Positions 11,600 to 23,887 of a DNA stretch of 64,000 nt are shown here, one piece after another. The notes beneath the pieces were generated by a model that searched no databases, was not told where the DNA came from, and worked only from the letters and a program-made list of their open reading frames with translations. Numbering within the stretch: the stretch's first letter is position 1; each line of letters starts with the position of its first letter. The stretch is from Paralithodes platypus. Its lineage: Eukaryota > Arthropoda > Malacostraca > Decapoda > Lithodidae. The position numbers were made by a program, and so were the translations under genes. The stretch covers positions 34,296,381 to 34,360,380 of the forward strand of contig CM064580.1 in the NCBI GenBank assembly GCA_032716605.1, read 5' to 3'.

Positions 11600-12012
11600 T
11601 GATCACTTCCCATAACCCCCACACCCCTCCCGCTTTAGTCTTTTACCACTCCCTACTTTATTGGGTTTTGCGTTGGCTCCCTTCCCTTGTTTGCTTTTCT
11701 CCTCTTTCTTTTTCCCTTTCTTGCATCGCTTTTTATGGGGTCTCCCCCTTCCTTCCCCCAGCACCCTCTTTTTCTTCCCTCCTCTCCCCACAGTGTTATC
11801 CTTATTCTCTCCATTTTCTCACATTCCTTCTTCTCTTCTTTCGTCCCTCTTCTTACGGTTACCTTTCTCGTTCCCTTGTATGATCTCCTCAATTTTTTCC
11901 GCTGTCCTCCGCCTCAATTTTCTTTCTTCATCTTCCCTTCCTGTTTCTTCCTACTCCATTCCCGACACCTCCTATCTCCTCCCATACCTGCTTTCCTTTT
12001 GGCTTTCTCTGC
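11600..12012. repeat. Strand-asymmetric pyrimidine-rich tract
   Basis: About 400 bases are overwhelmingly C and T on the plus strand. Long Phe/Ser/Leu-rich (plus) and Arg/Lys/Glu-rich (minus) open frames follow from this bias and are not gene evidence. The tract could adopt triplex/H-DNA, but this is inference from composition only. Confidence 0.75.
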
Positions 12013-12141
12013 TTTCATAATTAAGGGGGATAGATGAGATGGAAGGGATTGGTCAGGAAAAAATGAGAAGTGAGTAGATGGAACTGAAACTCAAATCAAT
12101 ATTATGAAAATATATTGGTGTAATAATTTTATTATATTGCC

Positions 12142-12517
12142 TCATACTCGTTAGCCTTGGTCGGAAACCCATCTAGGGGAGATAACCATATAAAAATTCG
12201 GATGGATGGGACTCGTCATCCTCGGTCGGCAACTTGTCTATGGGAGTAAACCTTATACAAGTACGTACTGCCACCTTAGGGTGAAGCAGGTTAGTGGATG
12301 GATTAGCTGCACACCACTGTAGAAGAATAGTGCTAAAAAAATACATAAAAGGCCTCAGAGTCGGACGGACCGTAAATTGAGTGGTCAATCCTGCAAGTCC
12401 TTCGGTAAACTGGCTTGGGTACTCCCTCTTACATGGGATAGGTCCGCTTGGGGGAATTTTGTGTATGGCCACCCCCATTAAGGGGAGTAAGGCGTCCGGC
12501 AATAGATAGATAGCCTC
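12142..12517 (+). mobile_element. SINE-like repeat C, copy 1
   Basis: One of three copies (others: 22,483-22,875 reversed and 30,074-30,462). The left part holds two tandem ~66-base head units starting with a CTCGTTAGCCTTGGTCGG-like word. The 3' end reads GGCCACCCCCATTAAGGGG, then AGGCGTCCGGCAATAGATAG and a short (GATA) tail. This tail is nearly the same as that of the RTE-like LINE (family B), as expected for a SINE using its enzymes. No long open frame is conserved between copies. Confidence 0.75.
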
Positions 12518-12681
12518 CTACTACCCTCCGTCCTCTATCTCCCCATGCCTTCCACACCACACACTCCCCCACGCCTACAAATAGACTGTCGCTAGTAGTG
12601 ACGTCACTCATCGTCACAACTACCACCTTTCTTCCTCTACAGTACTTCACTCTATCTTGACTGATGGAAATGATGGGCTCA

Positions 12682-13047
12682 TTAAGGGGGGGTGGCCCTA
12701 TTTATTTGTTCATGTGTGTATCTTTTTATTTATTTATTTAGTTTCCTCTCTAGACTTCCATCAAGCATAAAATTACACCTCTAGACCCCTTTCAAGATAA
12801 ATGTGTACATTTTTCGGTAGAAAAATGTCCCGGCCGAAGGCTGATCTCTCTTAACTTACATGCTCGCTATCGCTCGCCATGAAAAAATCGACACCTAAAT
12901 GACACAAAGTCTTAGGATTGAAAAAGAAATAGGGCTAAAAGTTTTAAAATCGACAAACTAATGGGGCAAACATCTTAAAATCTGAAAACTAATGGTGCTA
13001 AAAATGAGGGAGAAGGGGATCTATAAAAACGACCCATCTCCCCTTAA
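12682..13047. mobile_element. TTAA MITE family 3, copy b
   Basis: A 358-bp element (12,686-13,043) lies between TTAA at 12,682-12,685 and 13,044-13,047. Termini are GGGG-rich on the left and CTCCCC on the right. The core contains GCTCGCTATCGCTCGCC and a self-complementary CCCGGCCGAAGG segment. It is non-coding. Confidence 0.82.
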
Positions 13048-13229
13048 GGCTTGTCGACTCACACTGAACGCTTTATTATAACAAATATGGTACACACAAA
13101 CAGTTGTCTTTGGTTTATCTATTTAAATTCGAACACGTAAATGATTGAAACACTTATGTGAAATATGTTTGTGACAATGTATCGTTCATTCTTTAAAATA
13201 CAGTTGTCTGATTGTTTGCGTTAAGAAAA

Positions 13230-14160
13230 AAATATCCTTACAAAACTGTAGAACAAATATCCTTACAACACTGTAAAACAAATATACTTACAACACTGTA
13301 AAACAAATATCCTTACAACACTGTAGAACAAATATCCTTACAACACTGTAGAACAAATATCCTTACAACACTGTAGAACAAATATCCTTACAACACTGTA
13401 GAATAAATATCCTTACAACACTGTAGAACAAATATCCTTACAACACTGTAGATCCAATATCCTTACAACACTGTAGAACAAATATCCTTACAACACTGTA
13501 GAACAAATATCCTTACAACACTGTAGAACAAATATCCTTACAACACTGTAGAACAAATATCCTTACAACACTGTAGAACAAATATCCTTACAACACTGTA
13601 GAACAAATATCCTTACAACACTGTAGAACAAATATCCTTACAACACTGTAGAACAAATATCCTTACAACACTGTAGAACAAATATCCTTACAACACTGTA
13701 GAACAAATATCCTTACAACACTGTAGAACAAATATCCTTACAACACTGTAGAACAAATATCCTTACAACACTGTAGAACAAATATCCTTACAACACTGTA
13801 GAACAAATATCCTTACAACACTGTAGAACAAATATCCTTACAACACTGTAGAACAAATATCCTTACAACACTGTAGAACAAATATCCTTACAACACTGTA
13901 GAACAAATATCCTTACAACACTGTAGAACACATATCCTTACAACACTGTAGAACAATATCCTTACAACACTGTAGAACAAATATCCTTACAACACTGTAG
14001 AACAAATATCCTTACAACACTGTAGAACAAATATCCTTACAACACTGTAGAACAAATATCCTTACAACACTGTAGAACAAATATCCTTACAACACTGTAG
14101 AACACATATCCTTACAACACTGTAGAACAAATATCCTTACAACACTGTAGAACAAATATT
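13230..14160. repeat. 25-bp minisatellite, about 37 units
   Basis: Tandem array of a 25-base unit that begins ACAAATATCCTTACAACA and ends CTGTAGA. Units are almost identical, and there are only a few single-base variants, such as a 24-base unit near 13,940-13,965 and CACATATCC variants near 13,930 and 14,105. There are no unique spacers between units, so this is not a CRISPR array. Confidence 0.98.
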
Positions 14161-14550
14161 ACGGAATTATGTGATGAGGCCACATTCTTCTAAGACCAAA
14201 TGCCGGTATTTATTCAAATACAAAGAACGAATTATACAGATTTTATAACTTTAATAAATTTGGTAATTATAAGGATATAATCAAGTTTTGGATATGATAA
14301 TAAATACTCTCGATCTTCCACCCACCCAATCACGCGGAAATCCCTAGCAAGAAAATATACTTGGCAATGAAATTGGCCGGTTGGGTCCAAAGAGTTTCAC
14401 TGAATGTTTGCGATGATTGCTTACAAGGATACTCACGAACAAGCAGAAAGAAGGCATGATGCTATAAAAGATACTTTTGTTTCAAGTACCAATAAATGTT
14501 AATATGCTAGTTTATCTCAAGCATGCTAACGAAAGGTTAGATATTCTATA

Positions 14551-14755
<205 letters not shown>

Positions 14756-14889
14756 TGTATGTGTGTGAGCATTTCCCTCCTTACACAATAAAGTACTTTC
14801 CTAATCAGACTTATGTTATAATCACAAAACACATATATCTTCTTGTAACCATAAACAACCTTTGTGCGAATAGTAATTGTCATTATAAA

Positions 14890-15715
14890 TTGTCATTATG
14901 CTGTTTGCGGATGATACAGTTCTGATGAGTGATAATGAATGGGAGTTGCAGGGTCTGGTAAATGAGTTTGGAACAGTGTGCGAAAAACTTAATTTGAAGG
15001 TAAATGCGGGGAAGAGTAAGGTTATGGTCTTCGAAAGGGGTGAAGTCACAGAGTATGAGGTGAAGCTGAACGGTCAGGCTATGGAGATCGTCAACTCTTT
15101 TAAGTATCTGGGCAGTGTGTTGAGTAAAGATGGGACTATGGATGAAGAAGTGCGGGAGAGGGTACAACAGGGAAGAGGGTTGTAGGAACGCTAAAAGCAG
15201 TAACAAGAAATAGGGTGGTCAGTATGGAAGTGAAGAAGTCCTTGCATGACAGTGTGGTTATCCCGACACTGACTTACGGAAGCGAAGCATGGACGTTGGT
15301 TGAGAGACTCAGACCAAGAGTGAGAGCAGTGGAAATGAATTACTTAAGGAGTGCGTGCGGACTTACATGGAGGGATAGACAGACTAATGAGGAAGTAAGA
15401 AGGAGGTGTGGTGTGGAGGTAGATGTGCTGGAAAGTGTGAAAAGGAACAACTTGAGATGGTTCGGCCATATGGAACGTATGGAAAGCGAGAGAATGACTA
15501 AGAGGGTGTACGAGAGCGAGGTGGAGGGACAGAGAGGGAGAGGTAGACCGAATGAGAGGTGGAAGGATGGAGTGAGGAAGTACATGAACGAAGGCGGTGC
15601 TGGTTGGGGGGAGGGGCATCGACTGACTGGGGACAGAGGTGCATGGGGGCGGTTCGTTCGTGGCCACCCCTTCGGGGATCACGGCGTCAGGCAATAGATA
15701 GAGAGATAGATTATA
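14890..15715 (+). mobile_element. RTE-like LINE family B, 5'-truncated copy 1
   Basis: The 3' quarter of an RTE-type LINE. It begins inside the RT at the FADD active-site box ([16 protein letters not shown]) and runs to the end of the ORF (FGDHGVRQ). The stop codon falls in the GCAATAGATAGAGAG tail, so the 3' UTR is almost absent, as known for RTE elements. One frameshift near 15,180 separates two open parts (14,898-15,185 and 15,215-15,697). The C-terminal RWFGHMERM motif is typical of the clade. Its sequence is closely similar to 18,313-18,665. Confidence 0.85.
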
Positions 15716-15795
15716 AATAGCTTATCGAACTCGAGAAAAACAATATGAATTGCTACTTCCTTCTTTGTGGCTACGAACAAATTTCATCATCTAGC

Positions 15796-15798
<3 letters not shown>

Positions 15799-15843
<45 letters not shown>
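15799..15843. repeat. (CT)n microsatellite
   Basis: CT run of about 44 bases. Confidence 0.95.
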
Positions 15844-15846
<3 letters not shown>

Positions 15847-16292
15847 GACATATATCAACAAAGACCCCACATTGTTGCTGTACTTAATTAAATTTTGTAA
15901 TGATATTAAACGGTAATATAGCGTTATCAAATCTTACTGATGATATGTCTATGTCATGGAGTAAAGTAGGCTACATGAGTTTGTTGGATTTTATGATATA
16001 GACACAGTATAACATTTAATAATGCTCTGGTACCGTCAAATTGATTAATTCATTGGACAAGGTCGAGTCAATGTCTATACACCTTGCATGCAAGTTGTGC
16101 GTTTTCAATCCAGTGGTATGTGTGTATATATTAAAAAAGGGTAAATATTTGTAATTTTGTTTCCTATTTCCTTCTTTACTATAAATTTCCCAGTATACAT
16201 TATTTGGACTCTACTGGGGTCCTATATCTAACTACTGTATGTTACTTGCCGACCCAAAAGTCGGAGGGATTGGTGAGGGATTGGTCCTTGTC
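15844..16292. other. Unassigned AT-rich DNA
   Basis: Nothing was recognised between the CT microsatellite and the next MITE. Confidence 0.45.
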
Positions 16293-16668
16293 TTAAGGGA
16301 GCCCACCTCGCTTGTTTTCTCTTTTTCTCCCTTTCTCTTTGGCTTGTATCCATTCGGTCCCATTCAGCCTACTGTTTTAAGACGTTTACCCCCATCCAGG
16401 TGTCATTATTTTCCTGGTGAGCGGTAGCGAGCCAGCACATATATATATATACATATATATTTTTAGAGCAAGCTAAATTTGTAAATTTTTCGATAAAAAA
16501 ATAATTCTCCGGCAAAGCCGGATTTCTCCATACAATGCTTGCTCGCTATCGCTCGCCAGGAAAATATCGACACCTGGATGGGGATAAACGCCTTAAAACA
16601 GTTGGCTGAATGGGGCCGAATGGATACAAGCCAGAGAAAGAGAGAATAGGAGAGGTGACCCCCTTTAA
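16293..16668. mobile_element. TTAA foldback MITE (family 3 relative), copy d
   Basis: A 368-bp element (16,297-16,664) lies between TTAA at 16,293-16,296 and 16,665-16,668. Most of each half is the reverse complement of the other. Words such as TTGTATCCATTCGG, CCCCATCCAGGTGTC and TCCTGGTGAGCGGTAGCGAGC recur inverted in the right half. The arms are about 130-150 bases with an AT-rich centre, so it can form a long hairpin. It has no coding capacity. Confidence 0.85.
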
Positions 16669-17079
16669 GCGATAGCATCTAATTTGTTTAGAATGAAGGC
16701 GGGACTGCCTAGTAAGGATTGCAAAGTCTGTGTAGTCTGTGTATCTGGGTAACTCTATGTAACGCTCACTCACCCCTAATACATCTGGGCCCAAAAAGGT
16801 AAATTCCTGTCATTTTTTGGTAGAGGGTTGAAGGGCGCCAACAGCTGTGTACGTTGACTTAGGGCCACCACACTCTCTCTCACGCAGGAATGTGTGTGTG
16901 TGCGCGACAGAAAGCATGCGTTTAGGAGAAAGGGTGTGTATGAATGTATAATGGAGAACATTCTTGTGTATGAAAGAATGGTGAGCATATGTATGAAAGT
17001 GTATATGTGTATAAGTGAGTGTACTTATGTATGAGTGACAATGCGTATGTATTTGTGTGTGAAAGAGAAAATACTGTAT

Positions 17080-17414
17080 TTAAGGGGAGGTTTTTAGTTT
17101 GTTCCCTATATTTCCATCAAGCTTACGATTGCACCCCCTAGACCCCCTTTCAAGATAAATTTGTACATTTTTCGGTAGAAAAATTTCCCGGCCGAAGGCC
17201 GGTTCCTCTTAAATAACAGGCTCGCTATCGCTCGCCAGGAAAAAATCGACACCTAGTTGGCACGAAAGGTCTTAAAATTGACAGAAATGGGGCGAATGTT
17301 CTTAAAATTGCCAAACTAGTGGGGCGAAATTCTTAAAATCTCATAAGCAATGGGGCTAAACATGAGGGAGAAAGGGATCCAGAAAACAATCCTCAAGTGG
17401 AAATCTCCCCTTAA
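17080..17414. mobile_element. TTAA MITE family 3, copy c
   Basis: A 327-bp element between TTAA at 17,080-17,083 and 17,411-17,414. The terminal inverted repeats are GGGGAGGTTT and its near-complement AAATCTCCCC. The core has CTCGCTATCGCTCGCCAGG and AAAATCGACACCTAG, shared with the other family 3 and foldback copies. Confidence 0.86.
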
Positions 17415-17909
17415 GTGCGGGATAGACTAAGTATGTATGCTTGTGTTTCTACGTGTGTAAGTGTGTGTGTGTGTGTGCCTGTACGTGTGTATTTAAAAAT
17501 GTACGATTGTCTTATAATTTACCTTATTCTGTACTTGTATATTACATGTAGGCCTATGTGCATTATATCGTGCATGCATACTATAAATACATGTAATAGC
17601 CCGTGTTTACAGAAGAAACTAAGAATACTTCATATAAGTTATCATTTATTATTAGCACGCGCACGCGTCACACACAAATAAATGTATGTGAAAGTTATGA
17701 ACATTGAATGAATATATATTATGAAGTATTATGTTGAAATATGTACAGTGATTGCTAAAAGCCATGAAATACCTAAACGCATCATTTTACTTTTCGATCC
17801 CCACGGTACTGAGTATTTTGCTCCTTAACGCACCTTAACAAATCCGACAATAATAAAAAAAGTCCAGTTGTTATCTGCAATTATTGTTTGGTAAACCTAG
17901 ACAGAGAAT

Positions 17910-18292
17910 TTAAAGGGGGTGACCTGCTTTTTTTTATCTCCTGTTCTCTCTTTCTCATTCTTGTATCCATTCGGCCCCATTCAGCCTATTGTTTTAAGAC
18001 GTTTATCCCCATCCAGGTGTAAATTTGTTACTGGTGAGCGGTAGCGAGCCAGCATATTGTTTAAATGTTTTTTGACAGCAAGCTAAATTTGTACATTTTT
18101 CGATAGAAAAATTTCTCCGGCGAAGCTGGATTTCTTCATATAATGCTGGCTCGCTATCGCTCGCCAGGAAGAAATCGACACCTAGATGGGGATAAACGTC
18201 TTAAAATAGTTGGCTGAATGGGGCCGAATGGATACAAGCCAGAGAAAGAGAGAAAAGAAGATAAATAAATAAAAGCAGGTCACCCCCCTTAA
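17910..18292. mobile_element. TTAA foldback MITE (family 3 relative), copy e
   Basis: A 375-bp element between TTAA at 17,910-17,913 and 18,289-18,292. The ends are perfect over about 16 bases (GGGGGTGACCTGCTTTT and its complement). Long arms are similar to those of copy d, and both share the motif TGGGGCCGAATGGATACAAG on one arm. Confidence 0.87.
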
Positions 18293-18312
18293 GTTGATGC
18301 CGTGAAGGTAAT

Positions 18313-18665
18313 TTCGAGATCCAAGATAGACAGACTAATAAGGAAGTAAGAAGGAGGTGTGGTGTGGAGGTAGATGTGCTGGAAAGTGTGAAAAGGAACA
18401 ACTTGAGATGGTTCGGCCATATGGAACGTATGGAAAGCGAGAGAATGACTAAGAGGGTGTACGAGAGCGAGGTGGAGGGACAGAGGGGGAGAGGTAGACC
18501 GAATATGAGGTGGAAGGATGGAGTGAGGAACTACATGAACGAAGGCGGTGCTGGTTGGGGGGAGGGGCGTCGACTGACTGGGGACAGAGGTGCATGGGGG
18601 CGGTTCGTTCGTGGCCACCCCTTCGGGGATCACGGCGTCAGGCAATAGATAGATAGATAGATAAA
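18313..18665 (+). mobile_element. RTE-like LINE family B, copy 2 (3' end only)
   Basis: The last ~115 codons of the family B ORF (VDVLESVKRNNLRWFGHMER onward), ending at the stop in the CAATAGATAGATAGATAG tail. It is nearly identical to the end of the 14.9-15.7 kb copy, so both are fairly young. It is 5'-truncated within the C-terminal domain. Confidence 0.85.
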
Positions 18666-19125
18666 AGAAAAGATTCTGATCGATTCGCTGTCTGCTGTTG
18701 ATGTGTTATTTCATGTTTGTATGTTTTTATTCTGTCCTCTTTCTTCTTTCTCTCATGAATTACTAGTTATTCCTTACGCCGATATCGCACGAGCGCTTTT
18801 CCACTCAACCTTTATCCTCGTTACTGGTCTGGTAGCTTATAAGACAAACATTTAGAATGAATGTAAAGTCATGTAAATTAATAGATGTTCAGCTTAGTAT
18901 CCAATGCCAATAAAAAGATCTCTCATAAATGTTGTTGGTATAATATTGACCATCGAAAAAATGACGATAAATGTTTTCGTGTAATACCCCCTGTTTCCTG
19001 TTTAGGGTCTTTGGGATTGCACACAAAGTTGCTGACAGACTATTGGAGCCGCGTAATACTAATGAGTAAACTTATGTAATATTTTATGCTATCACTTAGC
19101 TTCAACTCCGTTTTGATATATTGTT
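18666..19125. other. Unassigned AT-rich DNA
   Basis: No recognisable feature. Confidence 0.4.
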
Positions 19126-19240
19126 TATTTTCCTATGTGTATAAAGGAGACAAAAAGCAAAGCTGCCTGTAACAAGCCCCCCCCCCCCCCCCTTGAAAGA
19201 CGCATTGATTCAAATTGAGGGTACGTTCAATGATTTAGAT
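19126..19240 (-). mobile_element. LINE family A 3' UTR fragment
   Basis: Matches the family A 3' terminus in reverse (ggagacaaaaagcaaagctg and gtacgttcaatga). A C-run of about 17 bases replaces the CTCCCCC part. Confidence 0.65.
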
Positions 19241-19925
19241 GTATTGGAAAGAAGTGCGGTGTGTTTATTAAGTGTAGTGAAATGAAGAGGAAGAGGTGTT
19301 GTGAGAGCTGGATTACTCTGTGCAAGTGAGGCACAAACAAAAACAGTGGGGGAAGCCAGACAAATGAAATAGGAGTTCCAGCAACTCCTTATCATATGCC
19401 TATGTGGCCTCCCCTGGGTACTGCCCTGCTCAATTGGTGCCTACAATACTGCGGTAGGCAATTGCACAGTCAAAATCCAGAGCTCCTTCTCACCTTTGTT
19501 CTGAATGAAATCTAAAACAAAGACGTGGAAAGCTTGATGTGTTGAAAGCTTGATTATCTAAACAATTATATCAGGTTAATGGGAGCGGGTAGGACAGGGG
19601 GTTTATAGTTGCCCAGGCGTCCAACATGTCAGGAGCATCGTGTTTTTCCATCACTCGGAACAAAGGTGGGGAGGAATTTTCGGTCATAGTCTTCAATATG
19701 GAAAAGGCATCCAATTTTCCCTTCCCAAATGAGTATAAGCTTTCAATAGCAAAACAAAACGGTTATTACTAAGAAGACTGATAATGACAGAAAGCTTTAT
19801 TTTTTTTTTTTTTTTTTTTTAATGCCTACTTCCCTTTTCATCCAGAAATTTCACAAGTTTATTAAATACGAAATATCGGGAAGGTGATGGGGAAGGTTTT
19901 TCTATGCTTATCCAAAGCAGTAGGA
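19241..19925. other. Unassigned DNA with a T-run
   Basis: No feature was recognised except a poly-T run of about 22 bases at 19,799-19,820, which may be the tail of an unidentified reversed retroposon. Confidence 0.35.
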
Positions 19926-20097
19926 CGATTGTTTTTCCTGTGTGAATGAAGAAGACAAAAAGAAAAAGTCCCTGTAGCAAGTGTCTCCCCCAAAGTTAAA
20001 AGAGTGAAAGAGAGCCAAATTCAAAGTACGTCAGAGTCAAAATGTCTGGGCACATGAAGCTTGAAGCAGGTTAAGCTATAGAATGAGGGAAAGACAG

Positions 20098-20135
<38 letters not shown>

Positions 20136-20165
20136 AGAGCTTACTTGTTGAGTAAAAGAGGGACT
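19926..20165 (-). mobile_element. LINE family A 3'-end fragment with GA repeat
   Basis: Reverse-oriented family A terminus: 3' UTR words (gcaagtgtctcccccaaagt, agagccaaattcaaagtacg) and the last codons, with a GA microsatellite at 20,101-20,131 inside the coding end. Confidence 0.7.
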
Positions 20166-21125
20166 GGGCAATATGGCACTTGGCAGTGCCATATTGCTAC
20201 ACGTGCCACTGGCTTGTTGGTAACAGAGATAAGGTTATGATCGGAGGAGCCCAAAGGAGAGAATTATTATTGTTTTGTGTTTTTTTTTATTATATGACTA
20301 TCACTAAACTGTTTCAAAGTTGGAGAATGTTACCAGCTACCTGGTGTTGTGGGGGAGCGTCTTACATTCCCACCCAGTGATCCTGAGATCGCGCTCATCT
20401 CAAATTGTTATTTTTGTCCCAAGCATTGTCAGCTGTTTCTGTCTCCCTTGAGCAAGGAGATGGGATATTGGGTAGGCCTATATATCTCTCTTCTTAGCCG
20501 CCATAGTTTGGCTGAGGCAAGGCCATGACTTGGCTGACTTCCCACATGGGGACATTTGGGTATGTAGTATGTTACATTGTTGCACTCTCCCACGTGGACA
20601 CACCTCGGTTAGGATTTAACAAGAGAAAATGTAAATATTAAGCTTGTGGGAGTAGATTTGTTTTTGTTTTTAGATAGCTTTTACCCCTTTGAATTTTGAA
20701 GGGCCTTCATGAAATTAATATATGTTCTAATGTTATCCTGAATGAATTTGTTTAAGTCGCTATGGTACTAAAGGGATTAAGACTACAGGAATATTTCTGG
20801 AGACTACACTTACCTGGCTCGTAACATGAGGGAGGAGAGGGTAGCAGCAGCCTGTAGTTGTGTTGCTCACATTCTTCACCTTTGTAATGAGTGGTAGGGA
20901 TATGTTGGAACCACTAACAGATGAGGGGAAGAGCACACATAACACACGGAGAAACAACACGTGCACACAGGGTAAGAGAGAGAGAGAGAGAGTTACAAGG
21001 AGTAACACGGAATAGTTAGTATATCATAGACCTTGCTTTCTATTCCGAGGAGATACTCGAAGTAGAAGGAGAGAGACTGTTTAGTGCACTACACTATTTA
21101 CAGAGTGTGTAAAATACTATCTACT
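20166..21125. other. Unassigned DNA
   Basis: No gene or repeat family was recognised. There is a short GA run near 20,973-20,990. Confidence 0.4.
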
Positions 21126-21385
21126 TTCTTCTTGAACTGCTCTACTAAATAACTATTTACATTTGGAGGGAAGTTTGTTCCAGGTAGAACAGATCTTTTA
21201 TGTGAACAAGTTTCCACAAATACTAGTGCTAAACTTGTTCACTTCTAATTTCCAGCTATGGTTGCGTGTTTTATTCATATTGAGGCTCTACATTTTGCTA
21301 TAATCCACATTGTCAAACCCCTTAAATATTTTAAAAACTTCAATGTGCTGACCTCGTAGTCTGTGTCTCTCCAACGGGAGAGAGA
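21126..21385 (-). mobile_element. CR1/Jockey-type LINE C-terminal fragment
   Basis: On the minus strand the translation reads through a recognisable LINE C-terminal block (RLRGQHIEVFKIFKGFDN, then a WKLEVNKF-like part and a terminal WNKLPSK), with one in-frame stop. It resembles the RLRGDLIQVFKIIKGIDN block of the CR1 copy at 38.4 kb but belongs to a different subfamily. Confidence 0.7.
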
Positions 21386-22482
21386 GAGAGATATTAAAAA
21401 TGCCTGAAGTTATCTGGGGGCTTTCGTAATTATTTGTTGCATGGCTTTAGTTATTGAATTTCCTCGTTTGCTATTAAAAAAAAATCCTTTGCTTACATGA
21501 ATTACTGTTACAGAGTTAATTTTATTTATGGTGCTATAGCTATTTATGCGTATATATTAACGAGGAACTTAACCTATTTTTGTGATAGGTGAATCAAATG
21601 TTTGTGTTTTTAATAATTATACATATATACTGTATTGATATGAATATAATAATTTGAAGTAGTTCGGTTACAGTTATCCCTGTGGGCGGCTATACATATA
21701 TTTTTAGTATTCATTATTTGGCAGGTTTTATTATTTTCTTCACCTACTATTCATCTTCTAGTATTATTGTTTGCAATGGTAGATTACGACAGGTTGCAAT
21801 CAGCTCATAATAATATGTTTTAATTTCCGCGAATGCATGGTGGTGTTGGCAAGTCTGGGAGGAGCTCAGGTGATCGCGGCAGTGATGTGTTGATGCTGTA
21901 GGTGACAAAAAGATAGGTGGCAGACCATTAGCTGTAGGTGGAAGATTAGTTGCTCAAGCTGGTAGGCTGGTGGCCAACTGGTAGTCGCAGATGGAGGACT
22001 TAATGTTGGTGCAAACGGCAGACAGGGGCAGCAAGTGACAGACGAGTGGTTGCAAGTGGCAGACTAGTTTATGGAATAAAAGACACTAAGAAGCTACTTC
22101 AATTGTTGCTGCTGACTTTTTTTTTTTTTTTTTTTTTTTCAACAAGAGAATTGGTGAGGTCGTTAGAAGGTATTTTATGATAAGGTAAGGTGGTAAAGTA
22201 TAAAATATAGGAGAAGGGCAAAAGTACGTGGGCCTACCACCTTGCTATTTGTACTGACTTCGCCCTCGCCGCTTAAGGTAGTACGAAATGTTGTGCTCTA
22301 CTGATGAACGTATTCCGATTGTTGAGGGACTTGATTGAACGAAACAGAGACAGTCAATTAGATCATTCTGATCTAGAGATGGGGCAAGTGTGTACTAGTC
22401 TGGGGTCGATGGGTAAGTGAGTTATCTTGCTGGTGGTTTTGAGGGTAAACTGAATATCTGGCTGATGGCTCCAAGGGCTGAT
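21386..22482. other. Unassigned AT-rich DNA
   Basis: Nothing was recognised. There is a poly-T run of about 22 bases at 22,119-22,140. Confidence 0.4.
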
Positions 22483-22875
22483 TCTATCTATCTATCTATC
22501 TATTGCCGGACGCCTTACTCCCCTTACGAGGGTGGCCATACACAGAATGTCCCCAAGCAGACCTATTCCCTGTGAGAGGGAAAACCCAAGCCAGTTTATT
22601 GAAGGACTTACAGGATTGACCACTCAAATTAGGATCCGTCCGACTCCGAGGCCCTCTGTGTATCTTGTTAGCACTATTTTTCTACAGTGGTGTTTGGCTA
22701 ATCCATCCACTAACCTGCCTTACCCTTAGGTAAGCAGTACGGATTTTTATCAGGTTTACTCCCCTAGACAGGTTGCCAACCAAGGCTGACGAGTCCCATC
22801 CACCCGGATTTGTATAAGGTTGTCTCCCCTAGATGAGTTGCCGACCAAGGCTAACGAGTCCCATCCACCCTGATT
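22483..22875 (-). mobile_element. SINE-like repeat C, copy 2
   Basis: A reverse-oriented copy. The tail (CTATC)n precedes TATTGCCGGACGCCTTACTC and the GGTGGCCATACACAG word, and the two tandem head units lie at about 22,745-22,875. It is the same length and order as copies 1 and 3. Confidence 0.78.
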
Positions 22876-23233
22876 ATGATACATTATTATTATTTGTTAG
22901 TCTTTCACTGCACATCCTCTTCTCTTTCCTAAGTAAAGCTCATTAAGTAAAGCTCAGCATAATTAATATTACCCATCCCAAATATTATATCGTACTCAAA
23001 ATGTAATTATTTATATACTGTACATATCCATTAATACGCTTCAACCTTAAAAGTAATGTATTTGTTTGTTTTTTGTTTCCCTTATGCTATATTTTTATGA
23101 GGTCATATTTTATAAGTTGCATACAAATGTATTACATCTAAAATAATATGAAATGCTCAAGATCCAGTTAGACTCGTTTAGCTCGTTAAGTTTGGGTCAT
23201 CATTTATAATCTTAATGTTGGGTATGGCACCTA

Positions 23234-23395
<162 letters not shown>

Positions 23396-23569
23396 ACACA
23401 TAAGGCTTGTGTAGCCAGGGAGGATATTTTCATTAAGGCAAACGAGGTTGTATGAGATACCAGTTCCAACATTAATGAGTTTATCATTTAATTTTTCAAT
23501 TTGTCTAACTATTTTTCTCTGGTCCATATACAGTATATTATATATATACAGTACAGTATATATCAAGTA

Positions 23570-23690
23570 TATATCACAAATACACGTGAACTATTAAATG
23601 TTTTTATACTCTCAGCAGGGAATCTAACCACCGATAATCAGGACGAGAGACCAAGCTTTAATCAACTCTACTATGGCGTGATAAAGAATA
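23570..23690 (-). mobile_element. tRNA-derived SINE E, copy 1
   Basis: The reverse complement has a tRNA-like head with an A-box-like TAGTAGAGTTGA and a B-box-like GGTTAGATTCC, then GTTCACGTGTATTTGTGATA leading into TA repeats. It matches 25,700-25,793 (which has a perfect B box) in inverted orientation. It is a polymerase III-type SINE by inference, not a functional tRNA gene. Confidence 0.65.
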
Positions 23691-23887
23691 TTAAAATGTT
23701 CCTATTAATATTAACACTTGCAGTGCGGGCATATTTCTGCTATATTAGGGTTCATTCAGGCACTCCTGAATGATTGAGCAAGTGTCTGAATTAAATTGAA
23801 TATATTCAGCCAAAAAATAGAAGAAAATGGCTTCAAAATGACACCAGATCAAGCTTCGTAGTATGCGGGGTTCATCCGCAGCGCTAC

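Noticed and set aside
11600..12037. Several overlapping ~100-codon open frames on both strands
   Set aside because: Caused by the extreme pyrimidine bias; compositions are Phe/Ser/Leu or Lys/Arg/Glu with no motif.
13230..14160. Possible CRISPR array
   Set aside because: Units are directly contiguous 25-bp repeats without unique spacers, in eukaryotic sequence.
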